Below are positions 46,160-55,400 of a stretch of 64,000 nucleotides of DNA, in pieces. The stretch's first letter is position 1; every line of letters starts with the position of its first letter. The translations under genes were made by a program, and so were the position numbers. The notes below the pieces were generated by a model that worked only from the letters and a program-made list of their open reading frames with translations, made no database searches and was not told the origin of the DNA. The stretch comes from CADCTQ01 sp963844325 (GTDB lineage: Bacteria; Bacteroidota; Bacteroidia; Cytophagales; 172606-1): contig CAWJNV010000002.1 of NCBI GenBank assembly GCA_963844325.1, positions 3,224,001 to 3,288,000 on the forward strand. Direction: 5' to 3'.

Positions 46160-47602
46160 ATGCTTATGCAAGACATACTCCAATCGGCCTTCGACCCGGA
46201 GGCGTTCCGGCGGCAGGCCCACGCCCTGGTGGACCAACTGGCCGACCACCTGGCCCGCGTGCAATCCGGGGCGCCGGAACGGGTGATTGCCTACCAGGAC
46301 CCCCACGCGCAACTGGCCTACTGGCAGGCTGACTTCGAAAAGCCGCCGGCCGAAGACCCGCTGCCGATGCTGGAGGCCGTCCTGCAAGGGTCCATTCACC
46401 TGCACCATCCCCGGTACATGGGGCACCAGGTGGCGCCGCCGCTGCCGCTTACCGCCCTGACGGGCCTGCTCACGGGCCTGCTCAACAACGGCATGGCCCT
46501 CTACGAGATGGGACAGGCATCGACGGCGATGGAACGGGTCGTGACCGACTGGCTGGCCCGCAAGATCGGTTTTACCGCCGAAGCGTCGGGCTTCCTGACC
46601 TCGGGCGGCACCCTGGCTACGCTCACGGCCCTGCTGGCGGCCCGGGCGGCCAGGGCCCCCGGCGACGTGTGGCAGCACGGCACGGCCGGCCGGCTGGCGG
46701 TGCTGGTCTCCGAACAGGCGCACTACTGCGTGGACCGGGCCGTCCGCGTGATGGGGCTGGGCGAAGAAGGGCTCGTCAAAATACCGGTGAACGACCGGTT
46801 CGGCATGCGCACCGACCGGCTGGAAGCGGCTTACGCCGGAGCCCGGGCCCGGGGCCTGGTGCCTTTCGCCGTGGTGGGCAGCGCCTGCTCCACGGCCACG
46901 GGCTCCTACGACGACCTGGAAGCGGTGGCGGCTTTCTGCGCCGGGCACGGCCTGTGGTTTCACGTGGACGGGGCGCACGGGGGCGCCGTGGTGGTCTCGG
47001 AAAAGTACAAGGGGCTGGTGCGCGGCATCGGGCTGGCCGACTCGGTGGTGGTTGACTTCCACAAAATGCTGCTCACGCCGGCCCTGGCTACGGCGGTGGT
47101 GTTCCGGCGGGGCGACGACGGCTTCGGCACGTTCCAGCAGAAGGCCCATTACCTGTGGAAAGACCAGCAGTCGCACGAGTGGTTCAACCTGGGCAAACGC
47201 ACCTTTGAATGCACCAAGGTAATGATGAGCGTAAAGGTGTACGCCGCCCTGCGCACCTACGGCGAAGGACTCTTTGCCGCCAACGTGGACCGGCTCTACG
47301 ACCTGGCCCGGTGGCTGGCCGGGCGCATCGGGGAGCGGCCGGCACTGGAACTGGCCGCCGCGCCCGAATCCAACATCGTGTGCTTCCGCTGCGTGCGGGA
47401 GGGGGGGGACGTCGAAAGGGAGAACGAACTGAACGGCCGCATCCGCCGGGAACTGCTCCGGGAAGGCCGCTTCTACCTGGTGCAGACCACCCTGCGGGGC
47501 AAACTATACCTGCGCGTATCGCTGATGAACCCGTTTACCACCCGGGACCACCTGGCCGAAATGCTGGAAGCCGTGACCACGCTGGCCGGGCGGGTGGGGT
47601 AA
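46160..47602 (+). CDS. Pyridoxal-dependent decarboxylase (group II, diaminobutyrate/aromatic amino acid type)
   Basis: This 480-residue PLP enzyme belongs to the group II decarboxylases (glutamate, histidine, aromatic amino acid and diaminobutyrate decarboxylases). The cofactor lysine is K302 in VVDFHKMLLTP; the cofactor ring-stacking and phosphate regions are LTSGGTLATLTAL, SEQAHYCVDRAVRVMGLG and FHVDGAHGGAVVVSE. N-terminal LHHPRYMGHQVAPPLPLTAL fits the substrate-entry region. Candidates are L-2,4-diaminobutyrate or aromatic amino acid decarboxylase; the exact substrate is not determinable. The start is ATG 46160 or 46166; a frame 83 codons longer lacks family similarity. It is divergent from the aldo/keto reductase gene and convergent with the lipoprotein operon. 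Confidence 0.9.
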   Translation: MLMQDILQSAFDPEAFRRQAHALVDQLADHLARVQSGAPERVIAYQDPHAQLAYWQADFEKPPAEDPLPMLEAVLQGSIHLHHPRYMGHQVAPPLPLTALTGLLTGLLNNGMALYEMGQASTAMERVVTDWLARKIGFTAEASGFLTSGGTLATLTALLAARAARAPGDVWQHGTAGRLAVLVSEQAHYCVDRAVRVMGLGEEGLVKIPVNDRFGMRTDRLEAAYAGARARGLVPFAVVGSACSTATGSYDDLEAVAAFCAGHGLWFHVDGAHGGAVVVSEKYKGLVRGIGLADSVVVDFHKMLLTPALATAVVFRRGDDGFGTFQQKAHYLWKDQQSHEWFNLGKRTFECTKVMMSVKVYAALRTYGEGLFAANVDRLYDLARWLAGRIGERPALELAAAPESNIVCFRCVREGGDVERENELNGRIRRELLREGRFYLVQTTLRGKLYLRVSLMNPFTTRDHLAEMLEAVTTLAGRVG

Positions 47603-47634
47603 AAAAATACCCCCGGAGGTACGTGGTCCGGGGG
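47602..47634 (-). terminator. Intrinsic terminator of the lipoprotein operon
   Basis: CCCCCGGA (47610-47617) pairs with TCCGGGGG (47627-47634) across a 9-base loop. On the minus strand the hairpin is followed by TATTTTTTT, a classic U tract, so it should end transcription of the tandem lipoprotein genes. It also overlaps the end of the convergent decarboxylase gene. Confidence 0.85.
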
Positions 47635-47686
47635 GGGCAGGGAAGTAATCCCTGCGTTGTTTACGCAATAGGCGGCAAAAGTTCGG

Positions 47687-48367
47687 CTAGTAACTTCCTT
47701 TGCGGGCCGCGATGCTGAACGAGCCGGTTACCGTCATCGGTTGGCCGGTAGAAGTACTGCTTCTGTAGTGAACAGTCTCCGTAAACACCTCCTTATTGTT
47801 GGCCGTCCAGGAGTAGTCGCCGGAAAGGATGCCCGCGGCGGAATCATACCTGAGGTTGGTGACCTTACCGGGAGCGGCATCCGTGTTCTCGTAGACGGAC
47901 AGTCGGCCCTGCAGAAATTTGTACTGCGACTCACTCACTTTTTTATGAAAGTACAGGGTCGACTCAATGAACCGGGCGGAGGAAAAATCAAGCGAGGTAT
48001 GGAGGTGAAATTCAGCAACGCTGACCGGTGATGAATCCGCGCGGGCAAGGTGCAGGGTATATCCCCCGTCGATTTCTTCAAAAATCAGCGGTGCGTTGTC
48101 TTCGGTATATTCGAACCGGAACGTTTCGTTGACGGGCGTTACGCCGTCTTTGCCTTTTCCCGTGATGGTACCCGTAATGAAGCCGCTCTTGTTAAACAGG
48201 GTACCGCTCCGGCCCTGGTCGCCGGCGGGCCCGGCGGGTGCATTTTCCCCCTGAACGCCTTTGGGGCCCACGTTGCCGGCTTCCGGCTGGCAGCCCGTAA
48301 ACCCGGTTGCCGTACCGGTCAGCAGGGCAAAGTAAAAAAAGGTCTTTTTTATGAATGTCGTTTTCAT
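47687..48367 (-). CDS. Collagen-like lipoprotein, paralogue 1 of 3
   Basis: This 226-residue protein has a signal with Cys26 (GTATGFTGC) and then a short collagen-like Gly-X-Y run (VGPKGVQGENAPAGPAGDQG). The remaining 160 residues are a beta-rich domain with GFITGTITGKGKDGVTPVNE, a middle rich in strands, and a C-terminal YRSSTSTGQPMTVTGSFSI segment. All three neighbours share this plan, so they form a tandem family. It is expected to be anchored in the outer membrane or surface. No function is known to me. It is the last gene of the group, 34 bases after paralogue 2, and ends before an intrinsic terminator. Confidence 0.8.
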   Translation of the reverse strand: MKTTFIKKTFFYFALLTGTATGFTGCQPEAGNVGPKGVQGENAPAGPAGDQGRSGTLFNKSGFITGTITGKGKDGVTPVNETFRFEYTEDNAPLIFEEIDGGYTLHLARADSSPVSVAEFHLHTSLDFSSARFIESTLYFHKKVSESQYKFLQGRLSVYENTDAAPGKVTNLRYDSAAGILSGDYSWTANNKEVFTETVHYRSSTSTGQPMTVTGSFSIAARKGSY

Positions 48368-48401
48368 GCGTGAAGGAAGAAGAGAGTAAATGATGGATAC
48401 A

Positions 48402-49136
48402 TTATTGCCCGGCGTTTACCCGGTAGGAACGGTGCCGCAGCGGAACGCTGAACGTACCCTTGATCCGCATGGGCTGGCCGCTGGCTGAAGTATTGTGATA
48501 GGACACGTAAAAAGACTTGCCATTGACGTAGCCATGGTCGAAGAAATCCGTGTTGTCTACCTGCCAGTCGAGGCTGCCCGTGAGGGTGCCGGTGGCGGCG
48601 CTGTACGAAATGTTGGAGAGCGTACCGGTCACCTCACTCCGCGTATAAGGGGTGTCTCTGGTGTAAAAACCGTAATTGGCCTCAATGCGGGTATACTCGT
48701 TGTTGGCTCCTGCCTTATCGTATTCAAAATTACCTTGCACGAACCGGGGGTTGGCAAAGTTGGCATCCGTTTCGAATTCAAGGAAGATCTTCCCTGTTCT
48801 CAGCGAGTCCCGCTGGTATATCCTGATTTTGTTTACGCCATCCACTTGCGTAAAGGAAGTGATGCCACCCTGGGGCACGAACTGGTAGCTAATCGCCTCG
48901 TTGAAGGGAGTGCCATTAGACAACTGCCCCGTAGCAGTCCCGGTAAAGCTGCCTTGTTTGACGCCAACCGTTGCGTTGGCTCCCGGCAGTCCCTGCGGTC
49001 CTTTGGGACCAGTTGCCCCGGCCGGTCCCTGCGGACCTGGTTCGCCGTCTCTTCCCGGCTGGCAGCCAAACAGCAGCCCCGCGCAGACCATCAGGCACAA
49101 GGTATTTTTTAACCCGTCTAAAAATTTAACTTTCAT
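48402..49136 (-). CDS. Collagen-like lipoprotein, paralogue 2 of 3
   Basis: This 244-residue protein starts MKVKFLDGLKNTLCLMVCAG with the lipobox LLFGC and has the longest collagen-like run of the three (DGEPGPQGPAGATGPKGPQG, then LPGA). The beta domain begins QGSFTGTATGQLSNGTPFNE and ends SGQPMRIKGTFSVPLRHRSY, matching paralogues 1 and 3 block by block. The ATG at 49134-49136 is chosen because it lies directly before the signal peptide; an in-frame ATG six codons upstream is less likely. It sits 54 bases after paralogue 3 and 34 before paralogue 1, so all three are one transcription unit. Confidence 0.8.
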   Translation of the reverse strand: MKVKFLDGLKNTLCLMVCAGLLFGCQPGRDGEPGPQGPAGATGPKGPQGLPGANATVGVKQGSFTGTATGQLSNGTPFNEAISYQFVPQGGITSFTQVDGVNKIRIYQRDSLRTGKIFLEFETDANFANPRFVQGNFEYDKAGANNEYTRIEANYGFYTRDTPYTRSEVTGTLSNISYSAATGTLTGSLDWQVDNTDFFDHGYVNGKSFYVSYHNTSASGQPMRIKGTFSVPLRHRSYRVNAGQ

Positions 49137-49190
49137 AATGGTGTTAACAGTCAATGACCAATAAAGGGTGAAGGGAATGGATGGAGGCCG

Positions 49191-49901
49191 TTACTTGGAC
49201 GTTACGCCCCGCCGGAAACTGGTAATCAGCGGCGCCTGCACGCTGAAAGAGCCGGTCAGCGTAAAGGGCCGGCCGCTGCCCGAAGAGTTCTCACTGACGA
49301 ACTCCCTACTCGGAACGTCACTGCCGCCGGCCGTCCAGGTAACATTGCCCGTCAGCAAACCGGTGCTTTGGTCATAAGCCAGGTTCGTTAATTGGGCCAG
49401 TCCGGATTGACCCGTGGACTGCGACAACAAGCCGTCTACGCCCAATAACTTGTTATTGCCCAGGTCTTTGCTGTAAACAAATCGAATGGCGGTTACGCCG
49501 CTGGCGGACAGATCGAGCGGGGCGAAAAAAACCATGCTGAAGGAACTTCCGGCCAGGGAATCGCTCCGCTCCACGGTAAACTCGTATATCCCGGGCGACT
49601 CGGTTTCCCGCACGCAAGTCGAGGAAATCTTGTAGGGCAGGAATTGGTACTGGTAATCGAATGTTTCGTTGAGCGGCGTTACGCCGTCGGCGCGAAAGCC
49701 GGTGATCGTGCCTTTCACAAAACCGCTTTTAGCCCGGTATGAGGCCCGGTTGCCCGGCTGGCCCTGGGGACCGGTGACGCCGGGGGTTCCGGCCTCGCCC
49801 TGCGGACCCGGATCGCCGTCTTTTCCCTGGCAGGAGAATAACACAATGGCACTGAGCCCTAAGGCTACGCTGTAGTGAAACAGCCTGGTAAGCATGTACA
49901 T
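49191..49901 (-). CDS. Collagen-like lipoprotein, paralogue 3 of 3
   Basis: This 236-residue protein has a signal ending LFSC (acylated cysteine before QGKDGDPGPQ), a collagen-like stretch (DGDPGPQGEAGTPGVTGPQG) and a beta-rich domain starting GFVKGTITGFRADGVTPLNE, almost the same as in paralogue 1. The C-terminal segment SGRPFTLTGSFSVQAPLITS matches the others. The start is ATG 49901 or the third codon, ATG 49895. It is the first gene of the tandem unit. Divergence is strongest in the middle, where each copy has its own loop composition, which fits paralogues diversifying their exposed surface. Role unknown. Confidence 0.8.
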   Translation of the reverse strand: MYMLTRLFHYSVALGLSAIVLFSCQGKDGDPGPQGEAGTPGVTGPQGQPGNRASYRAKSGFVKGTITGFRADGVTPLNETFDYQYQFLPYKISSTCVRETESPGIYEFTVERSDSLAGSSFSMVFFAPLDLSASGVTAIRFVYSKDLGNNKLLGVDGLLSQSTGQSGLAQLTNLAYDQSTGLLTGNVTWTAGGSDVPSREFVSENSSGSGRPFTLTGSFSVQAPLITSFRRGVTSK

Positions 49902-50394
49902 AGAGGGAGTAAAAAAGAATTGAGGGTTTTACAATGACAAATCGGGGGGCACACGCTACCGCACGCAGGCGCAAGCGTCGCCGGGCCAAAAAATGGGGTT
50001 GAAAGGAATGAAGCGTAATGGTTTATGGGTAATCGCCCGGGGCGGTGGCCCGAACCAGGGGTCCGGGGCGCCCGAAGCGGCAAGTGCTCCGGCGGGTTGG
50101 GTGCAAAGTAAACCCGCGGAAGGGTGGTTGTCCAAGCGGCAACCCACCCGGCCGGCCCGCCGGTCGCCGTTCCCGTGTAAGAATCACCCGCCCGGCCGGT
50201 TGACCCCGGTGGAATCCACGGCGGAAAAAAGGGTTTTAAGGGAACCGGTGGGGCTACCCGGTGGAAAAACTTTTTTGACGCTCAGCCACTTAGCCGGGAC
50301 GCGGAAGCCCCGGTCGCCGGCAACCGCTCCATTCGGGCCGTAATCTTACACCCCGGGTATTTTTCCCCAACTCATGCCCGGCCGGGCGTTTACC
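49902..50394. other. Gene-free 493 bases, GC-rich
   Basis: Between the collagen-like operon start and the GH43 stop codon I see no convincing gene, hairpin or word repeat. One frame on the plus strand (49993-50343) has no family features and an unlikely basic, Pro-rich composition. The segment probably carries the promoter of the lipoprotein operon, but no clear -7 element was found. Confidence 0.4.
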
Positions 50395-52167
50395 TCACTC
50401 GATGTGAACCACCGGGCCCAGGGCCGACACGCCGTTTTCGTTGAATGCCTCGATGGCCAGGTAGTAGTCCTGGCCCACGGTGAGGGCCCGCAGTTCGAGT
50501 TCGTTGCCGCGGTCGGCAAATACCTGGTAGGTCTGGTAAAGCTTGTCTTTTTTGATCCCCCACCGGATGTTGTAGCCCACCGCCCCGGGCACGGGCTTCC
50601 ACCGGATGAACGCATTGCGGGGGTCACTGTCGCGGCGCACCGAGAAGCCGGAGGGCGTTTTGGGCCTTGAACCGCCGCCTGAACCGAATACCCGTATATC
50701 GCTGATTGCCAAATTAGGAGAAGCGACGTATACGTGTTCGTAACGGAGGTAGCGGGTGCGCACCGGTTGCGGGAGTTCGAGGTAAGCATTGGGGCGGTCC
50801 CGCTTTTCGTTGGTCAAATCGGCGAGGGGTTCCCAGGCTTTGCCGTCGCGGGAGTGCAGCAGCCGGAACTGCGTGTACACGGTGGAGTCGTTGTGGTAAA
50901 TGCCCGACTGGTAGTCGGTGAAGTTGACCTGCACGGCCCGCACCTCCTGCACCCGTTCCAGGTCCACGGTGATCCACTCGCCGGGCCTGGCGGTTTGGGC
51001 CACCCAGAAACTGCGCGGGTTTTCGTCGGTGACGTGGGCGGTGCGGAACGTGTCGCGCACCGAAGAGGCCGTGGCCGGCTTGCGGTAGGAGAGCAGCATC
51101 CAGCCGGTAAAGAGTTCGTCCCGGCTCGTCCACTTTTTGGTGGGGGCGTAGTGGGGAAAATCCCCGAACCGGGTGTTGGAGAACATCTGCCCGTCGGCGT
51201 CGAAGCCCGCCGGAAACATGGCGACCCGCCGCTCGAAGTTCCAGTTGACGGCAATCCAGGGCGTGCCCGTGTTCCAGTAGTTGCCGTAGGCGTCCCGGAA
51301 CGTGTTGCCGTGGCCGGCCCCGTTGAGGAAGCCGCCGGGCTTGTAGGACACGGGGTTGTAGGGGGCGTAGGTGAACGGCCCCAGCGGCGCGTCGCCCACG
51401 TAGGTGCCGTTGGCGTACACGTTGTACTCGGTACCCGGCGCCCCGTACTGGAGGTAGTACTTGCCGTTGTGCTTGGTCATCCAGGCGCCTTCCGTGAAGG
51501 GCTTGATCGTGTCGCGGTGGTCGCGGCCGAACCGTTCCCATCCGTGCCGTTCGGGGTGGAGGTAGATGAGTTCCCGGTAGTCGGCTTTGTCCTTGTAGGC
51601 CAGGCGTTTGGCCGGGTCGAGTTCAGCCCCGAAGAGGGGGTAGGTGTTGGACGAACCCCAGTACATGTACCACTTGTCGAGGTCTTCGTCGTAGAACAGG
51701 GCCGGGTCCCAGGGGCCGATCAGCGGGGGCAGGCGGGGCATCCAGCGGTTGTAGAATTCGAGGCGGCCCGTGGCCGGGGTGGTGGTGTAGAGGATGGGCT
51801 CCTGGGTAAAGTTGGATTGGAACAGGAACACGGTGTCTTTGGCCGACAGGGCCGCCGGGGCCACCATGTCTTCCATCGGCCAGCGGGTGGGCGTCACGAA
51901 CTCCCACCGGACCAGGTCTTTGGAGTGCCACCAGCCCCCGGCAATGGTCAGGAACAGGTAGTATTCGCCCTGGTGGTTGATGATGACCGGGTCGGCCCCC
52001 GAACGGTACGAGATGCCCTCGTTCATCTGTTCAAAGTTGTACCGGTAGGCAATGTCCACGGGGTTGCACCATGTCTTTTGCCCGGCGGGCTGGGCCGGGG
52101 CGACGCCGGCCGCCAGCAGGCAGCCGGCCACCAGCAGGGCGGTTTTGAGGATGCGTAAAAAGGGCAT
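50395..52167 (-). CDS. GH43 family glycoside hydrolase with discoidin and Fn3 domains
   Basis: This 590-residue secreted enzyme has a signal peptide (MPFLRILKTALLVAGCLLAA, then GVAPAQ), a five-bladed GH43-type propeller at about residues 40-340 (SGADPVIINHQGEYYLFLTI holds the catalytic base Asp; GPWDPALFYDEDLDKWYMYW holds the pKa-modulating Asp), a discoidin (F5/8 type C) domain at about 350-490 (TDENPRSFWVAQTARPGEWI) and a C-terminal fibronectin type III domain. GH43 enzymes cleave arabinose or xylose linkages; this architecture suggests a plant or microbial polysaccharide substrate. The ATG at 52165-52167 is fixed by the signal peptide. It is divergent from the large TonB-plug gene at 52451. 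Confidence 0.92.
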   Translation of the reverse strand: MPFLRILKTALLVAGCLLAAGVAPAQPAGQKTWCNPVDIAYRYNFEQMNEGISYRSGADPVIINHQGEYYLFLTIAGGWWHSKDLVRWEFVTPTRWPMEDMVAPAALSAKDTVFLFQSNFTQEPILYTTTPATGRLEFYNRWMPRLPPLIGPWDPALFYDEDLDKWYMYWGSSNTYPLFGAELDPAKRLAYKDKADYRELIYLHPERHGWERFGRDHRDTIKPFTEGAWMTKHNGKYYLQYGAPGTEYNVYANGTYVGDAPLGPFTYAPYNPVSYKPGGFLNGAGHGNTFRDAYGNYWNTGTPWIAVNWNFERRVAMFPAGFDADGQMFSNTRFGDFPHYAPTKKWTSRDELFTGWMLLSYRKPATASSVRDTFRTAHVTDENPRSFWVAQTARPGEWITVDLERVQEVRAVQVNFTDYQSGIYHNDSTVYTQFRLLHSRDGKAWEPLADLTNEKRDRPNAYLELPQPVRTRYLRYEHVYVASPNLAISDIRVFGSGGGSRPKTPSGFSVRRDSDPRNAFIRWKPVPGAVGYNIRWGIKKDKLYQTYQVFADRGNELELRALTVGQDYYLAIEAFNENGVSALGPVVHIE

Positions 52168-52450
52168 GAAGTGGCTGTTGGTCAAAGTATTGTACCGGTT
52201 TTGCGTCTCATTCCGGGGCAACGTGCCGCCGGCAAGGGGGCGGATCACACGACGGGTAAAAGGGGTTACCTGATGAGATGTACGCATAAAGAGGGTCCTC
52301 CGGAACCGGATGCAGGGGGTAACTGCGCCGTTAATTTAGGGCAAAATGGCAAAGCCCGCGCACCGGGTGCATTAGGAAGTAATTAGAAGTGAGGGGTTTT
52401 GTAAGAAGGAAGGGAGATTATGATTACCTTTTGCGGGAAAAGGCAAGCCA

Positions 52451-55400
52451 ATGATACCAGTCGTTAAAAAGTGGGGGGCACTGCTGCTGCTGGGCGGCAT
52501 CTTGTGCCTGAGCCTGCCCCTGCGGGGACAAACGGCCCGGGTCGGTACGATCACCGGGCGGGTGACCAACGCCCACACGGGGGAGCCGCTGCCCTTCGCC
52601 AACGTATTCCTGACCAACACCACCCTGGGCACCACCACCGGCGCAGACGGCCGGTTCACGCTCCGCAACCTGCCCCTGGGCACGGTGGAAGTGGGCGCCT
52701 CCTTCGTCGGGTTCACGTTCATGCGGCGGAGCGTACGGCTGGCTTCCCCCGAGCCGCTGGTGCTCGACGTGGCGTTGATCCCTTCGGCGGTGGCCTTGCA
52801 GGGGGTGGAGGTGAAGGCCAGAGGGCGCAAGCCGGGCCGCTACTACGAGCAGTTCCGGCGGGAGTTCCTGGGCACCACGCCCTTTGCCCGGCAGTGCGAA
52901 ATCGAGAATCCCGAGGTGCTGGCCTACGAGAAAAGGGCCGGCATCCTGAAGGTTTCCGCCCGGGAGCCGCTTCGGGTGGTCAACCGGGCCCTGGGTTACG
53001 AAGTGCTCTTTTTCCTGGAAGCGTTCCGGGCGCAGCGGGACCAGGTCCGGTTCGTGGGCAACCCTAAATTCACGGAGTTGAAACCGAAGGATGCCAGCCA
53101 GGCCGCCGCCTGGGCCAAAAACCGGCGCAGCGCCTACTTCGCTTCCATCCGCTACCTGCTCCGCCTGCTGGTGGAAGGGCGGTGGGAAGAAGAAGGCTAC
53201 CTGATGGTGGCGGTGAATGCCTTCCACGCCGACGGAACCAACCTGCTCTACCCCTACATCGGCCGTAACTTCAGCTACCTCGACCCCGCCAAGGTGGTGC
53301 TGCCCGGCAAACTGCCCTTCGAGCGGCGGCTGCGCATCGACAAGCCGGTGGAGGTGTTCAACCTAAAAAAGTACAATTTCTACTCGCCCTACCGCGACGT
53401 CCGCCACGACCACGCCCGGCTCGTTTTCAAAGACGTGCCCCTGGACGTGACCACCGACGGCTGGGCGTACAACCCTACGGGGGTGCTGGTGACGGGCTTC
53501 CTGGCCCTCGACCGGGTCGCCAGCATGCTCCCCCGCGACTACGAACCCGAAGGAATGCCGGCTGTCACGTACGCCCCGCTGGCCGCCCGGCGCCTCCCGC
53601 TGTTCGATACGCTCTCCAACCGGTTGCGCAAACTGCCCCGCCAGCAGTTGTACCTGCACCACGACAAACACTACTACTGGTCGGGCAACACCGTGTGGCT
53701 GAGCGCCTACCTCACCGACGCGGCCACCGGCGACCTCTACCCCGACGACCAGCTGCTGCACGCCGAACTGGTGTCGCCGGCGGGCAAGGTCCTCACGGCC
53801 GTGAAGCTGAAGGCGGAGATGGGCCGCGCCGCCGGCCAGTTCCACCTGCCCGACACGGCCGCTACCGGCGTGTACCGGCTGCGGGCCTACACCAACTGGA
53901 TGCAGAAAGTGCCCGGCAGCTACCTCTACGACCAGCCCCTGGTGGTGTACAACCTCCGCAACCCGGGCATGACGGCCCGGGCGGGAGGCCCCGGCAAGGG
54001 CCCGGCTCCCCAGGCGCCGAATCCGCCGGCAACGGTTCACTTTTACCCCGAAGGCGGACGCCTCCTGGAAGGCATTTCGGGCGTGGCGGGCATCCGGGCT
54101 ACCGGGCCCGACGGCAGCGGGGTGGCCCTGCGGGGCCGCCTCTTCGATGACCTGGGCCAGGAAACGGCGGTTTTTGCCACCGACGCGACGGGGCTGGGCA
54201 AGGTGGCCTTCCGGCCGCTGCCGGGCCGCACCTACCAGGCCGAAGCATTGGACGGCGGCAATGCGGCGATCCACCTGCCGCCGGTGCACCGCGAGGGTTT
54301 CGCCCTGCGGGTGGACAACGGGTCGCCCGACCAGGTGCGGGTCCGCGTAGACCAGGCCGGCGCCCCCCCGGCCGACAGCCTGCTGCTGGTGGTGCAACAC
54401 CGCCGTACCCTGGTCCATACGGCGCAACTGGTGCCGGCCGCCGGTGGGGTAGACCTCTCCATTCCGAAGGCCAAACTGCCCCCGGGCGTCAACCGGCTGG
54501 TGCTCTTCGACCGGAAGGGCCGGCTGCATGCCCAGCGGCTGGTGTACCGGGAACCCAACCCGCCGCCCTTCCGCATCCGCGTGGATGGGCCCGCCGGCGG
54601 CCCGGGACCCCGCCAGAAGGTAGCCCTCGAACTGACGATAAGCGACAGCACGGGCAACCCCGTGGCGGGGAGTTTTTCCCTCTCGGTGACCGATGCCCGC
54701 CAGCAGCCGGCCGACAGCCTCCGCCGTACGCTGGCAAGCAACCAGTGGCTGATGGCCGAACTGGCCGGGTACGTGGAAGCCCCGCACCGGTACCTGTCGC
54801 CGGGGGCCGCCGGGGCAACCGACCTGCTGATGCTGGTGCAGTCGCCGGGGTGGTCGTCGTGGGCCGGCCTGCTGGAGCAGTCGCCGCCGGTGCCCGTCCT
54901 TGACGATTACTTCATGACCGTGAGCGGCCGGGTCACCGACCCGAAAGGCAGGAAGTTGCTGCCCGGCCACCGGGTCATCATGCTGTCGGCCGACACCACC
55001 TACCCCAACAGCCACCAGGCGTTTACCGACTCGGCGGGCCGGTTCCGTTTTCCGCGGCTGGACTTCAGTGACACCATCCGCGTGAGCTTCCTGGTGTACA
55101 ACCCGCAGGGCAAAACGGCCCCGGCCCTGGTGACGCTCGACCCGGCGGCTTCACCCGGCGGCCCGGCCGACCCGTACCCGGCTTACCTGTTGCGGCGGTA
55201 CTGGCCGGGGGCGGAGGAAAACCGCCCCAGGGAAGCGGCCCGGTCGGGCCTGGCGCTGGACAAGGTGCAGCAGTTGCAGGAAGTGGTGGTGAAGGGTCGG
55301 AAAAAGCCGAAGTCTGCGTTCGCCGATGCGCCTTTTACCCTGACGAGCCTGGTGGCCGACTACGTGCGTAACTTCGGGGAAGACTCCTACGCTTACTCGT

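Noticed and set aside
49993..50343. 116-residue plus-strand frame in the gap before GH43
   Set aside because: Composition is Pro/Arg-rich without family signs, and the gap shows no promoter or coding bias.
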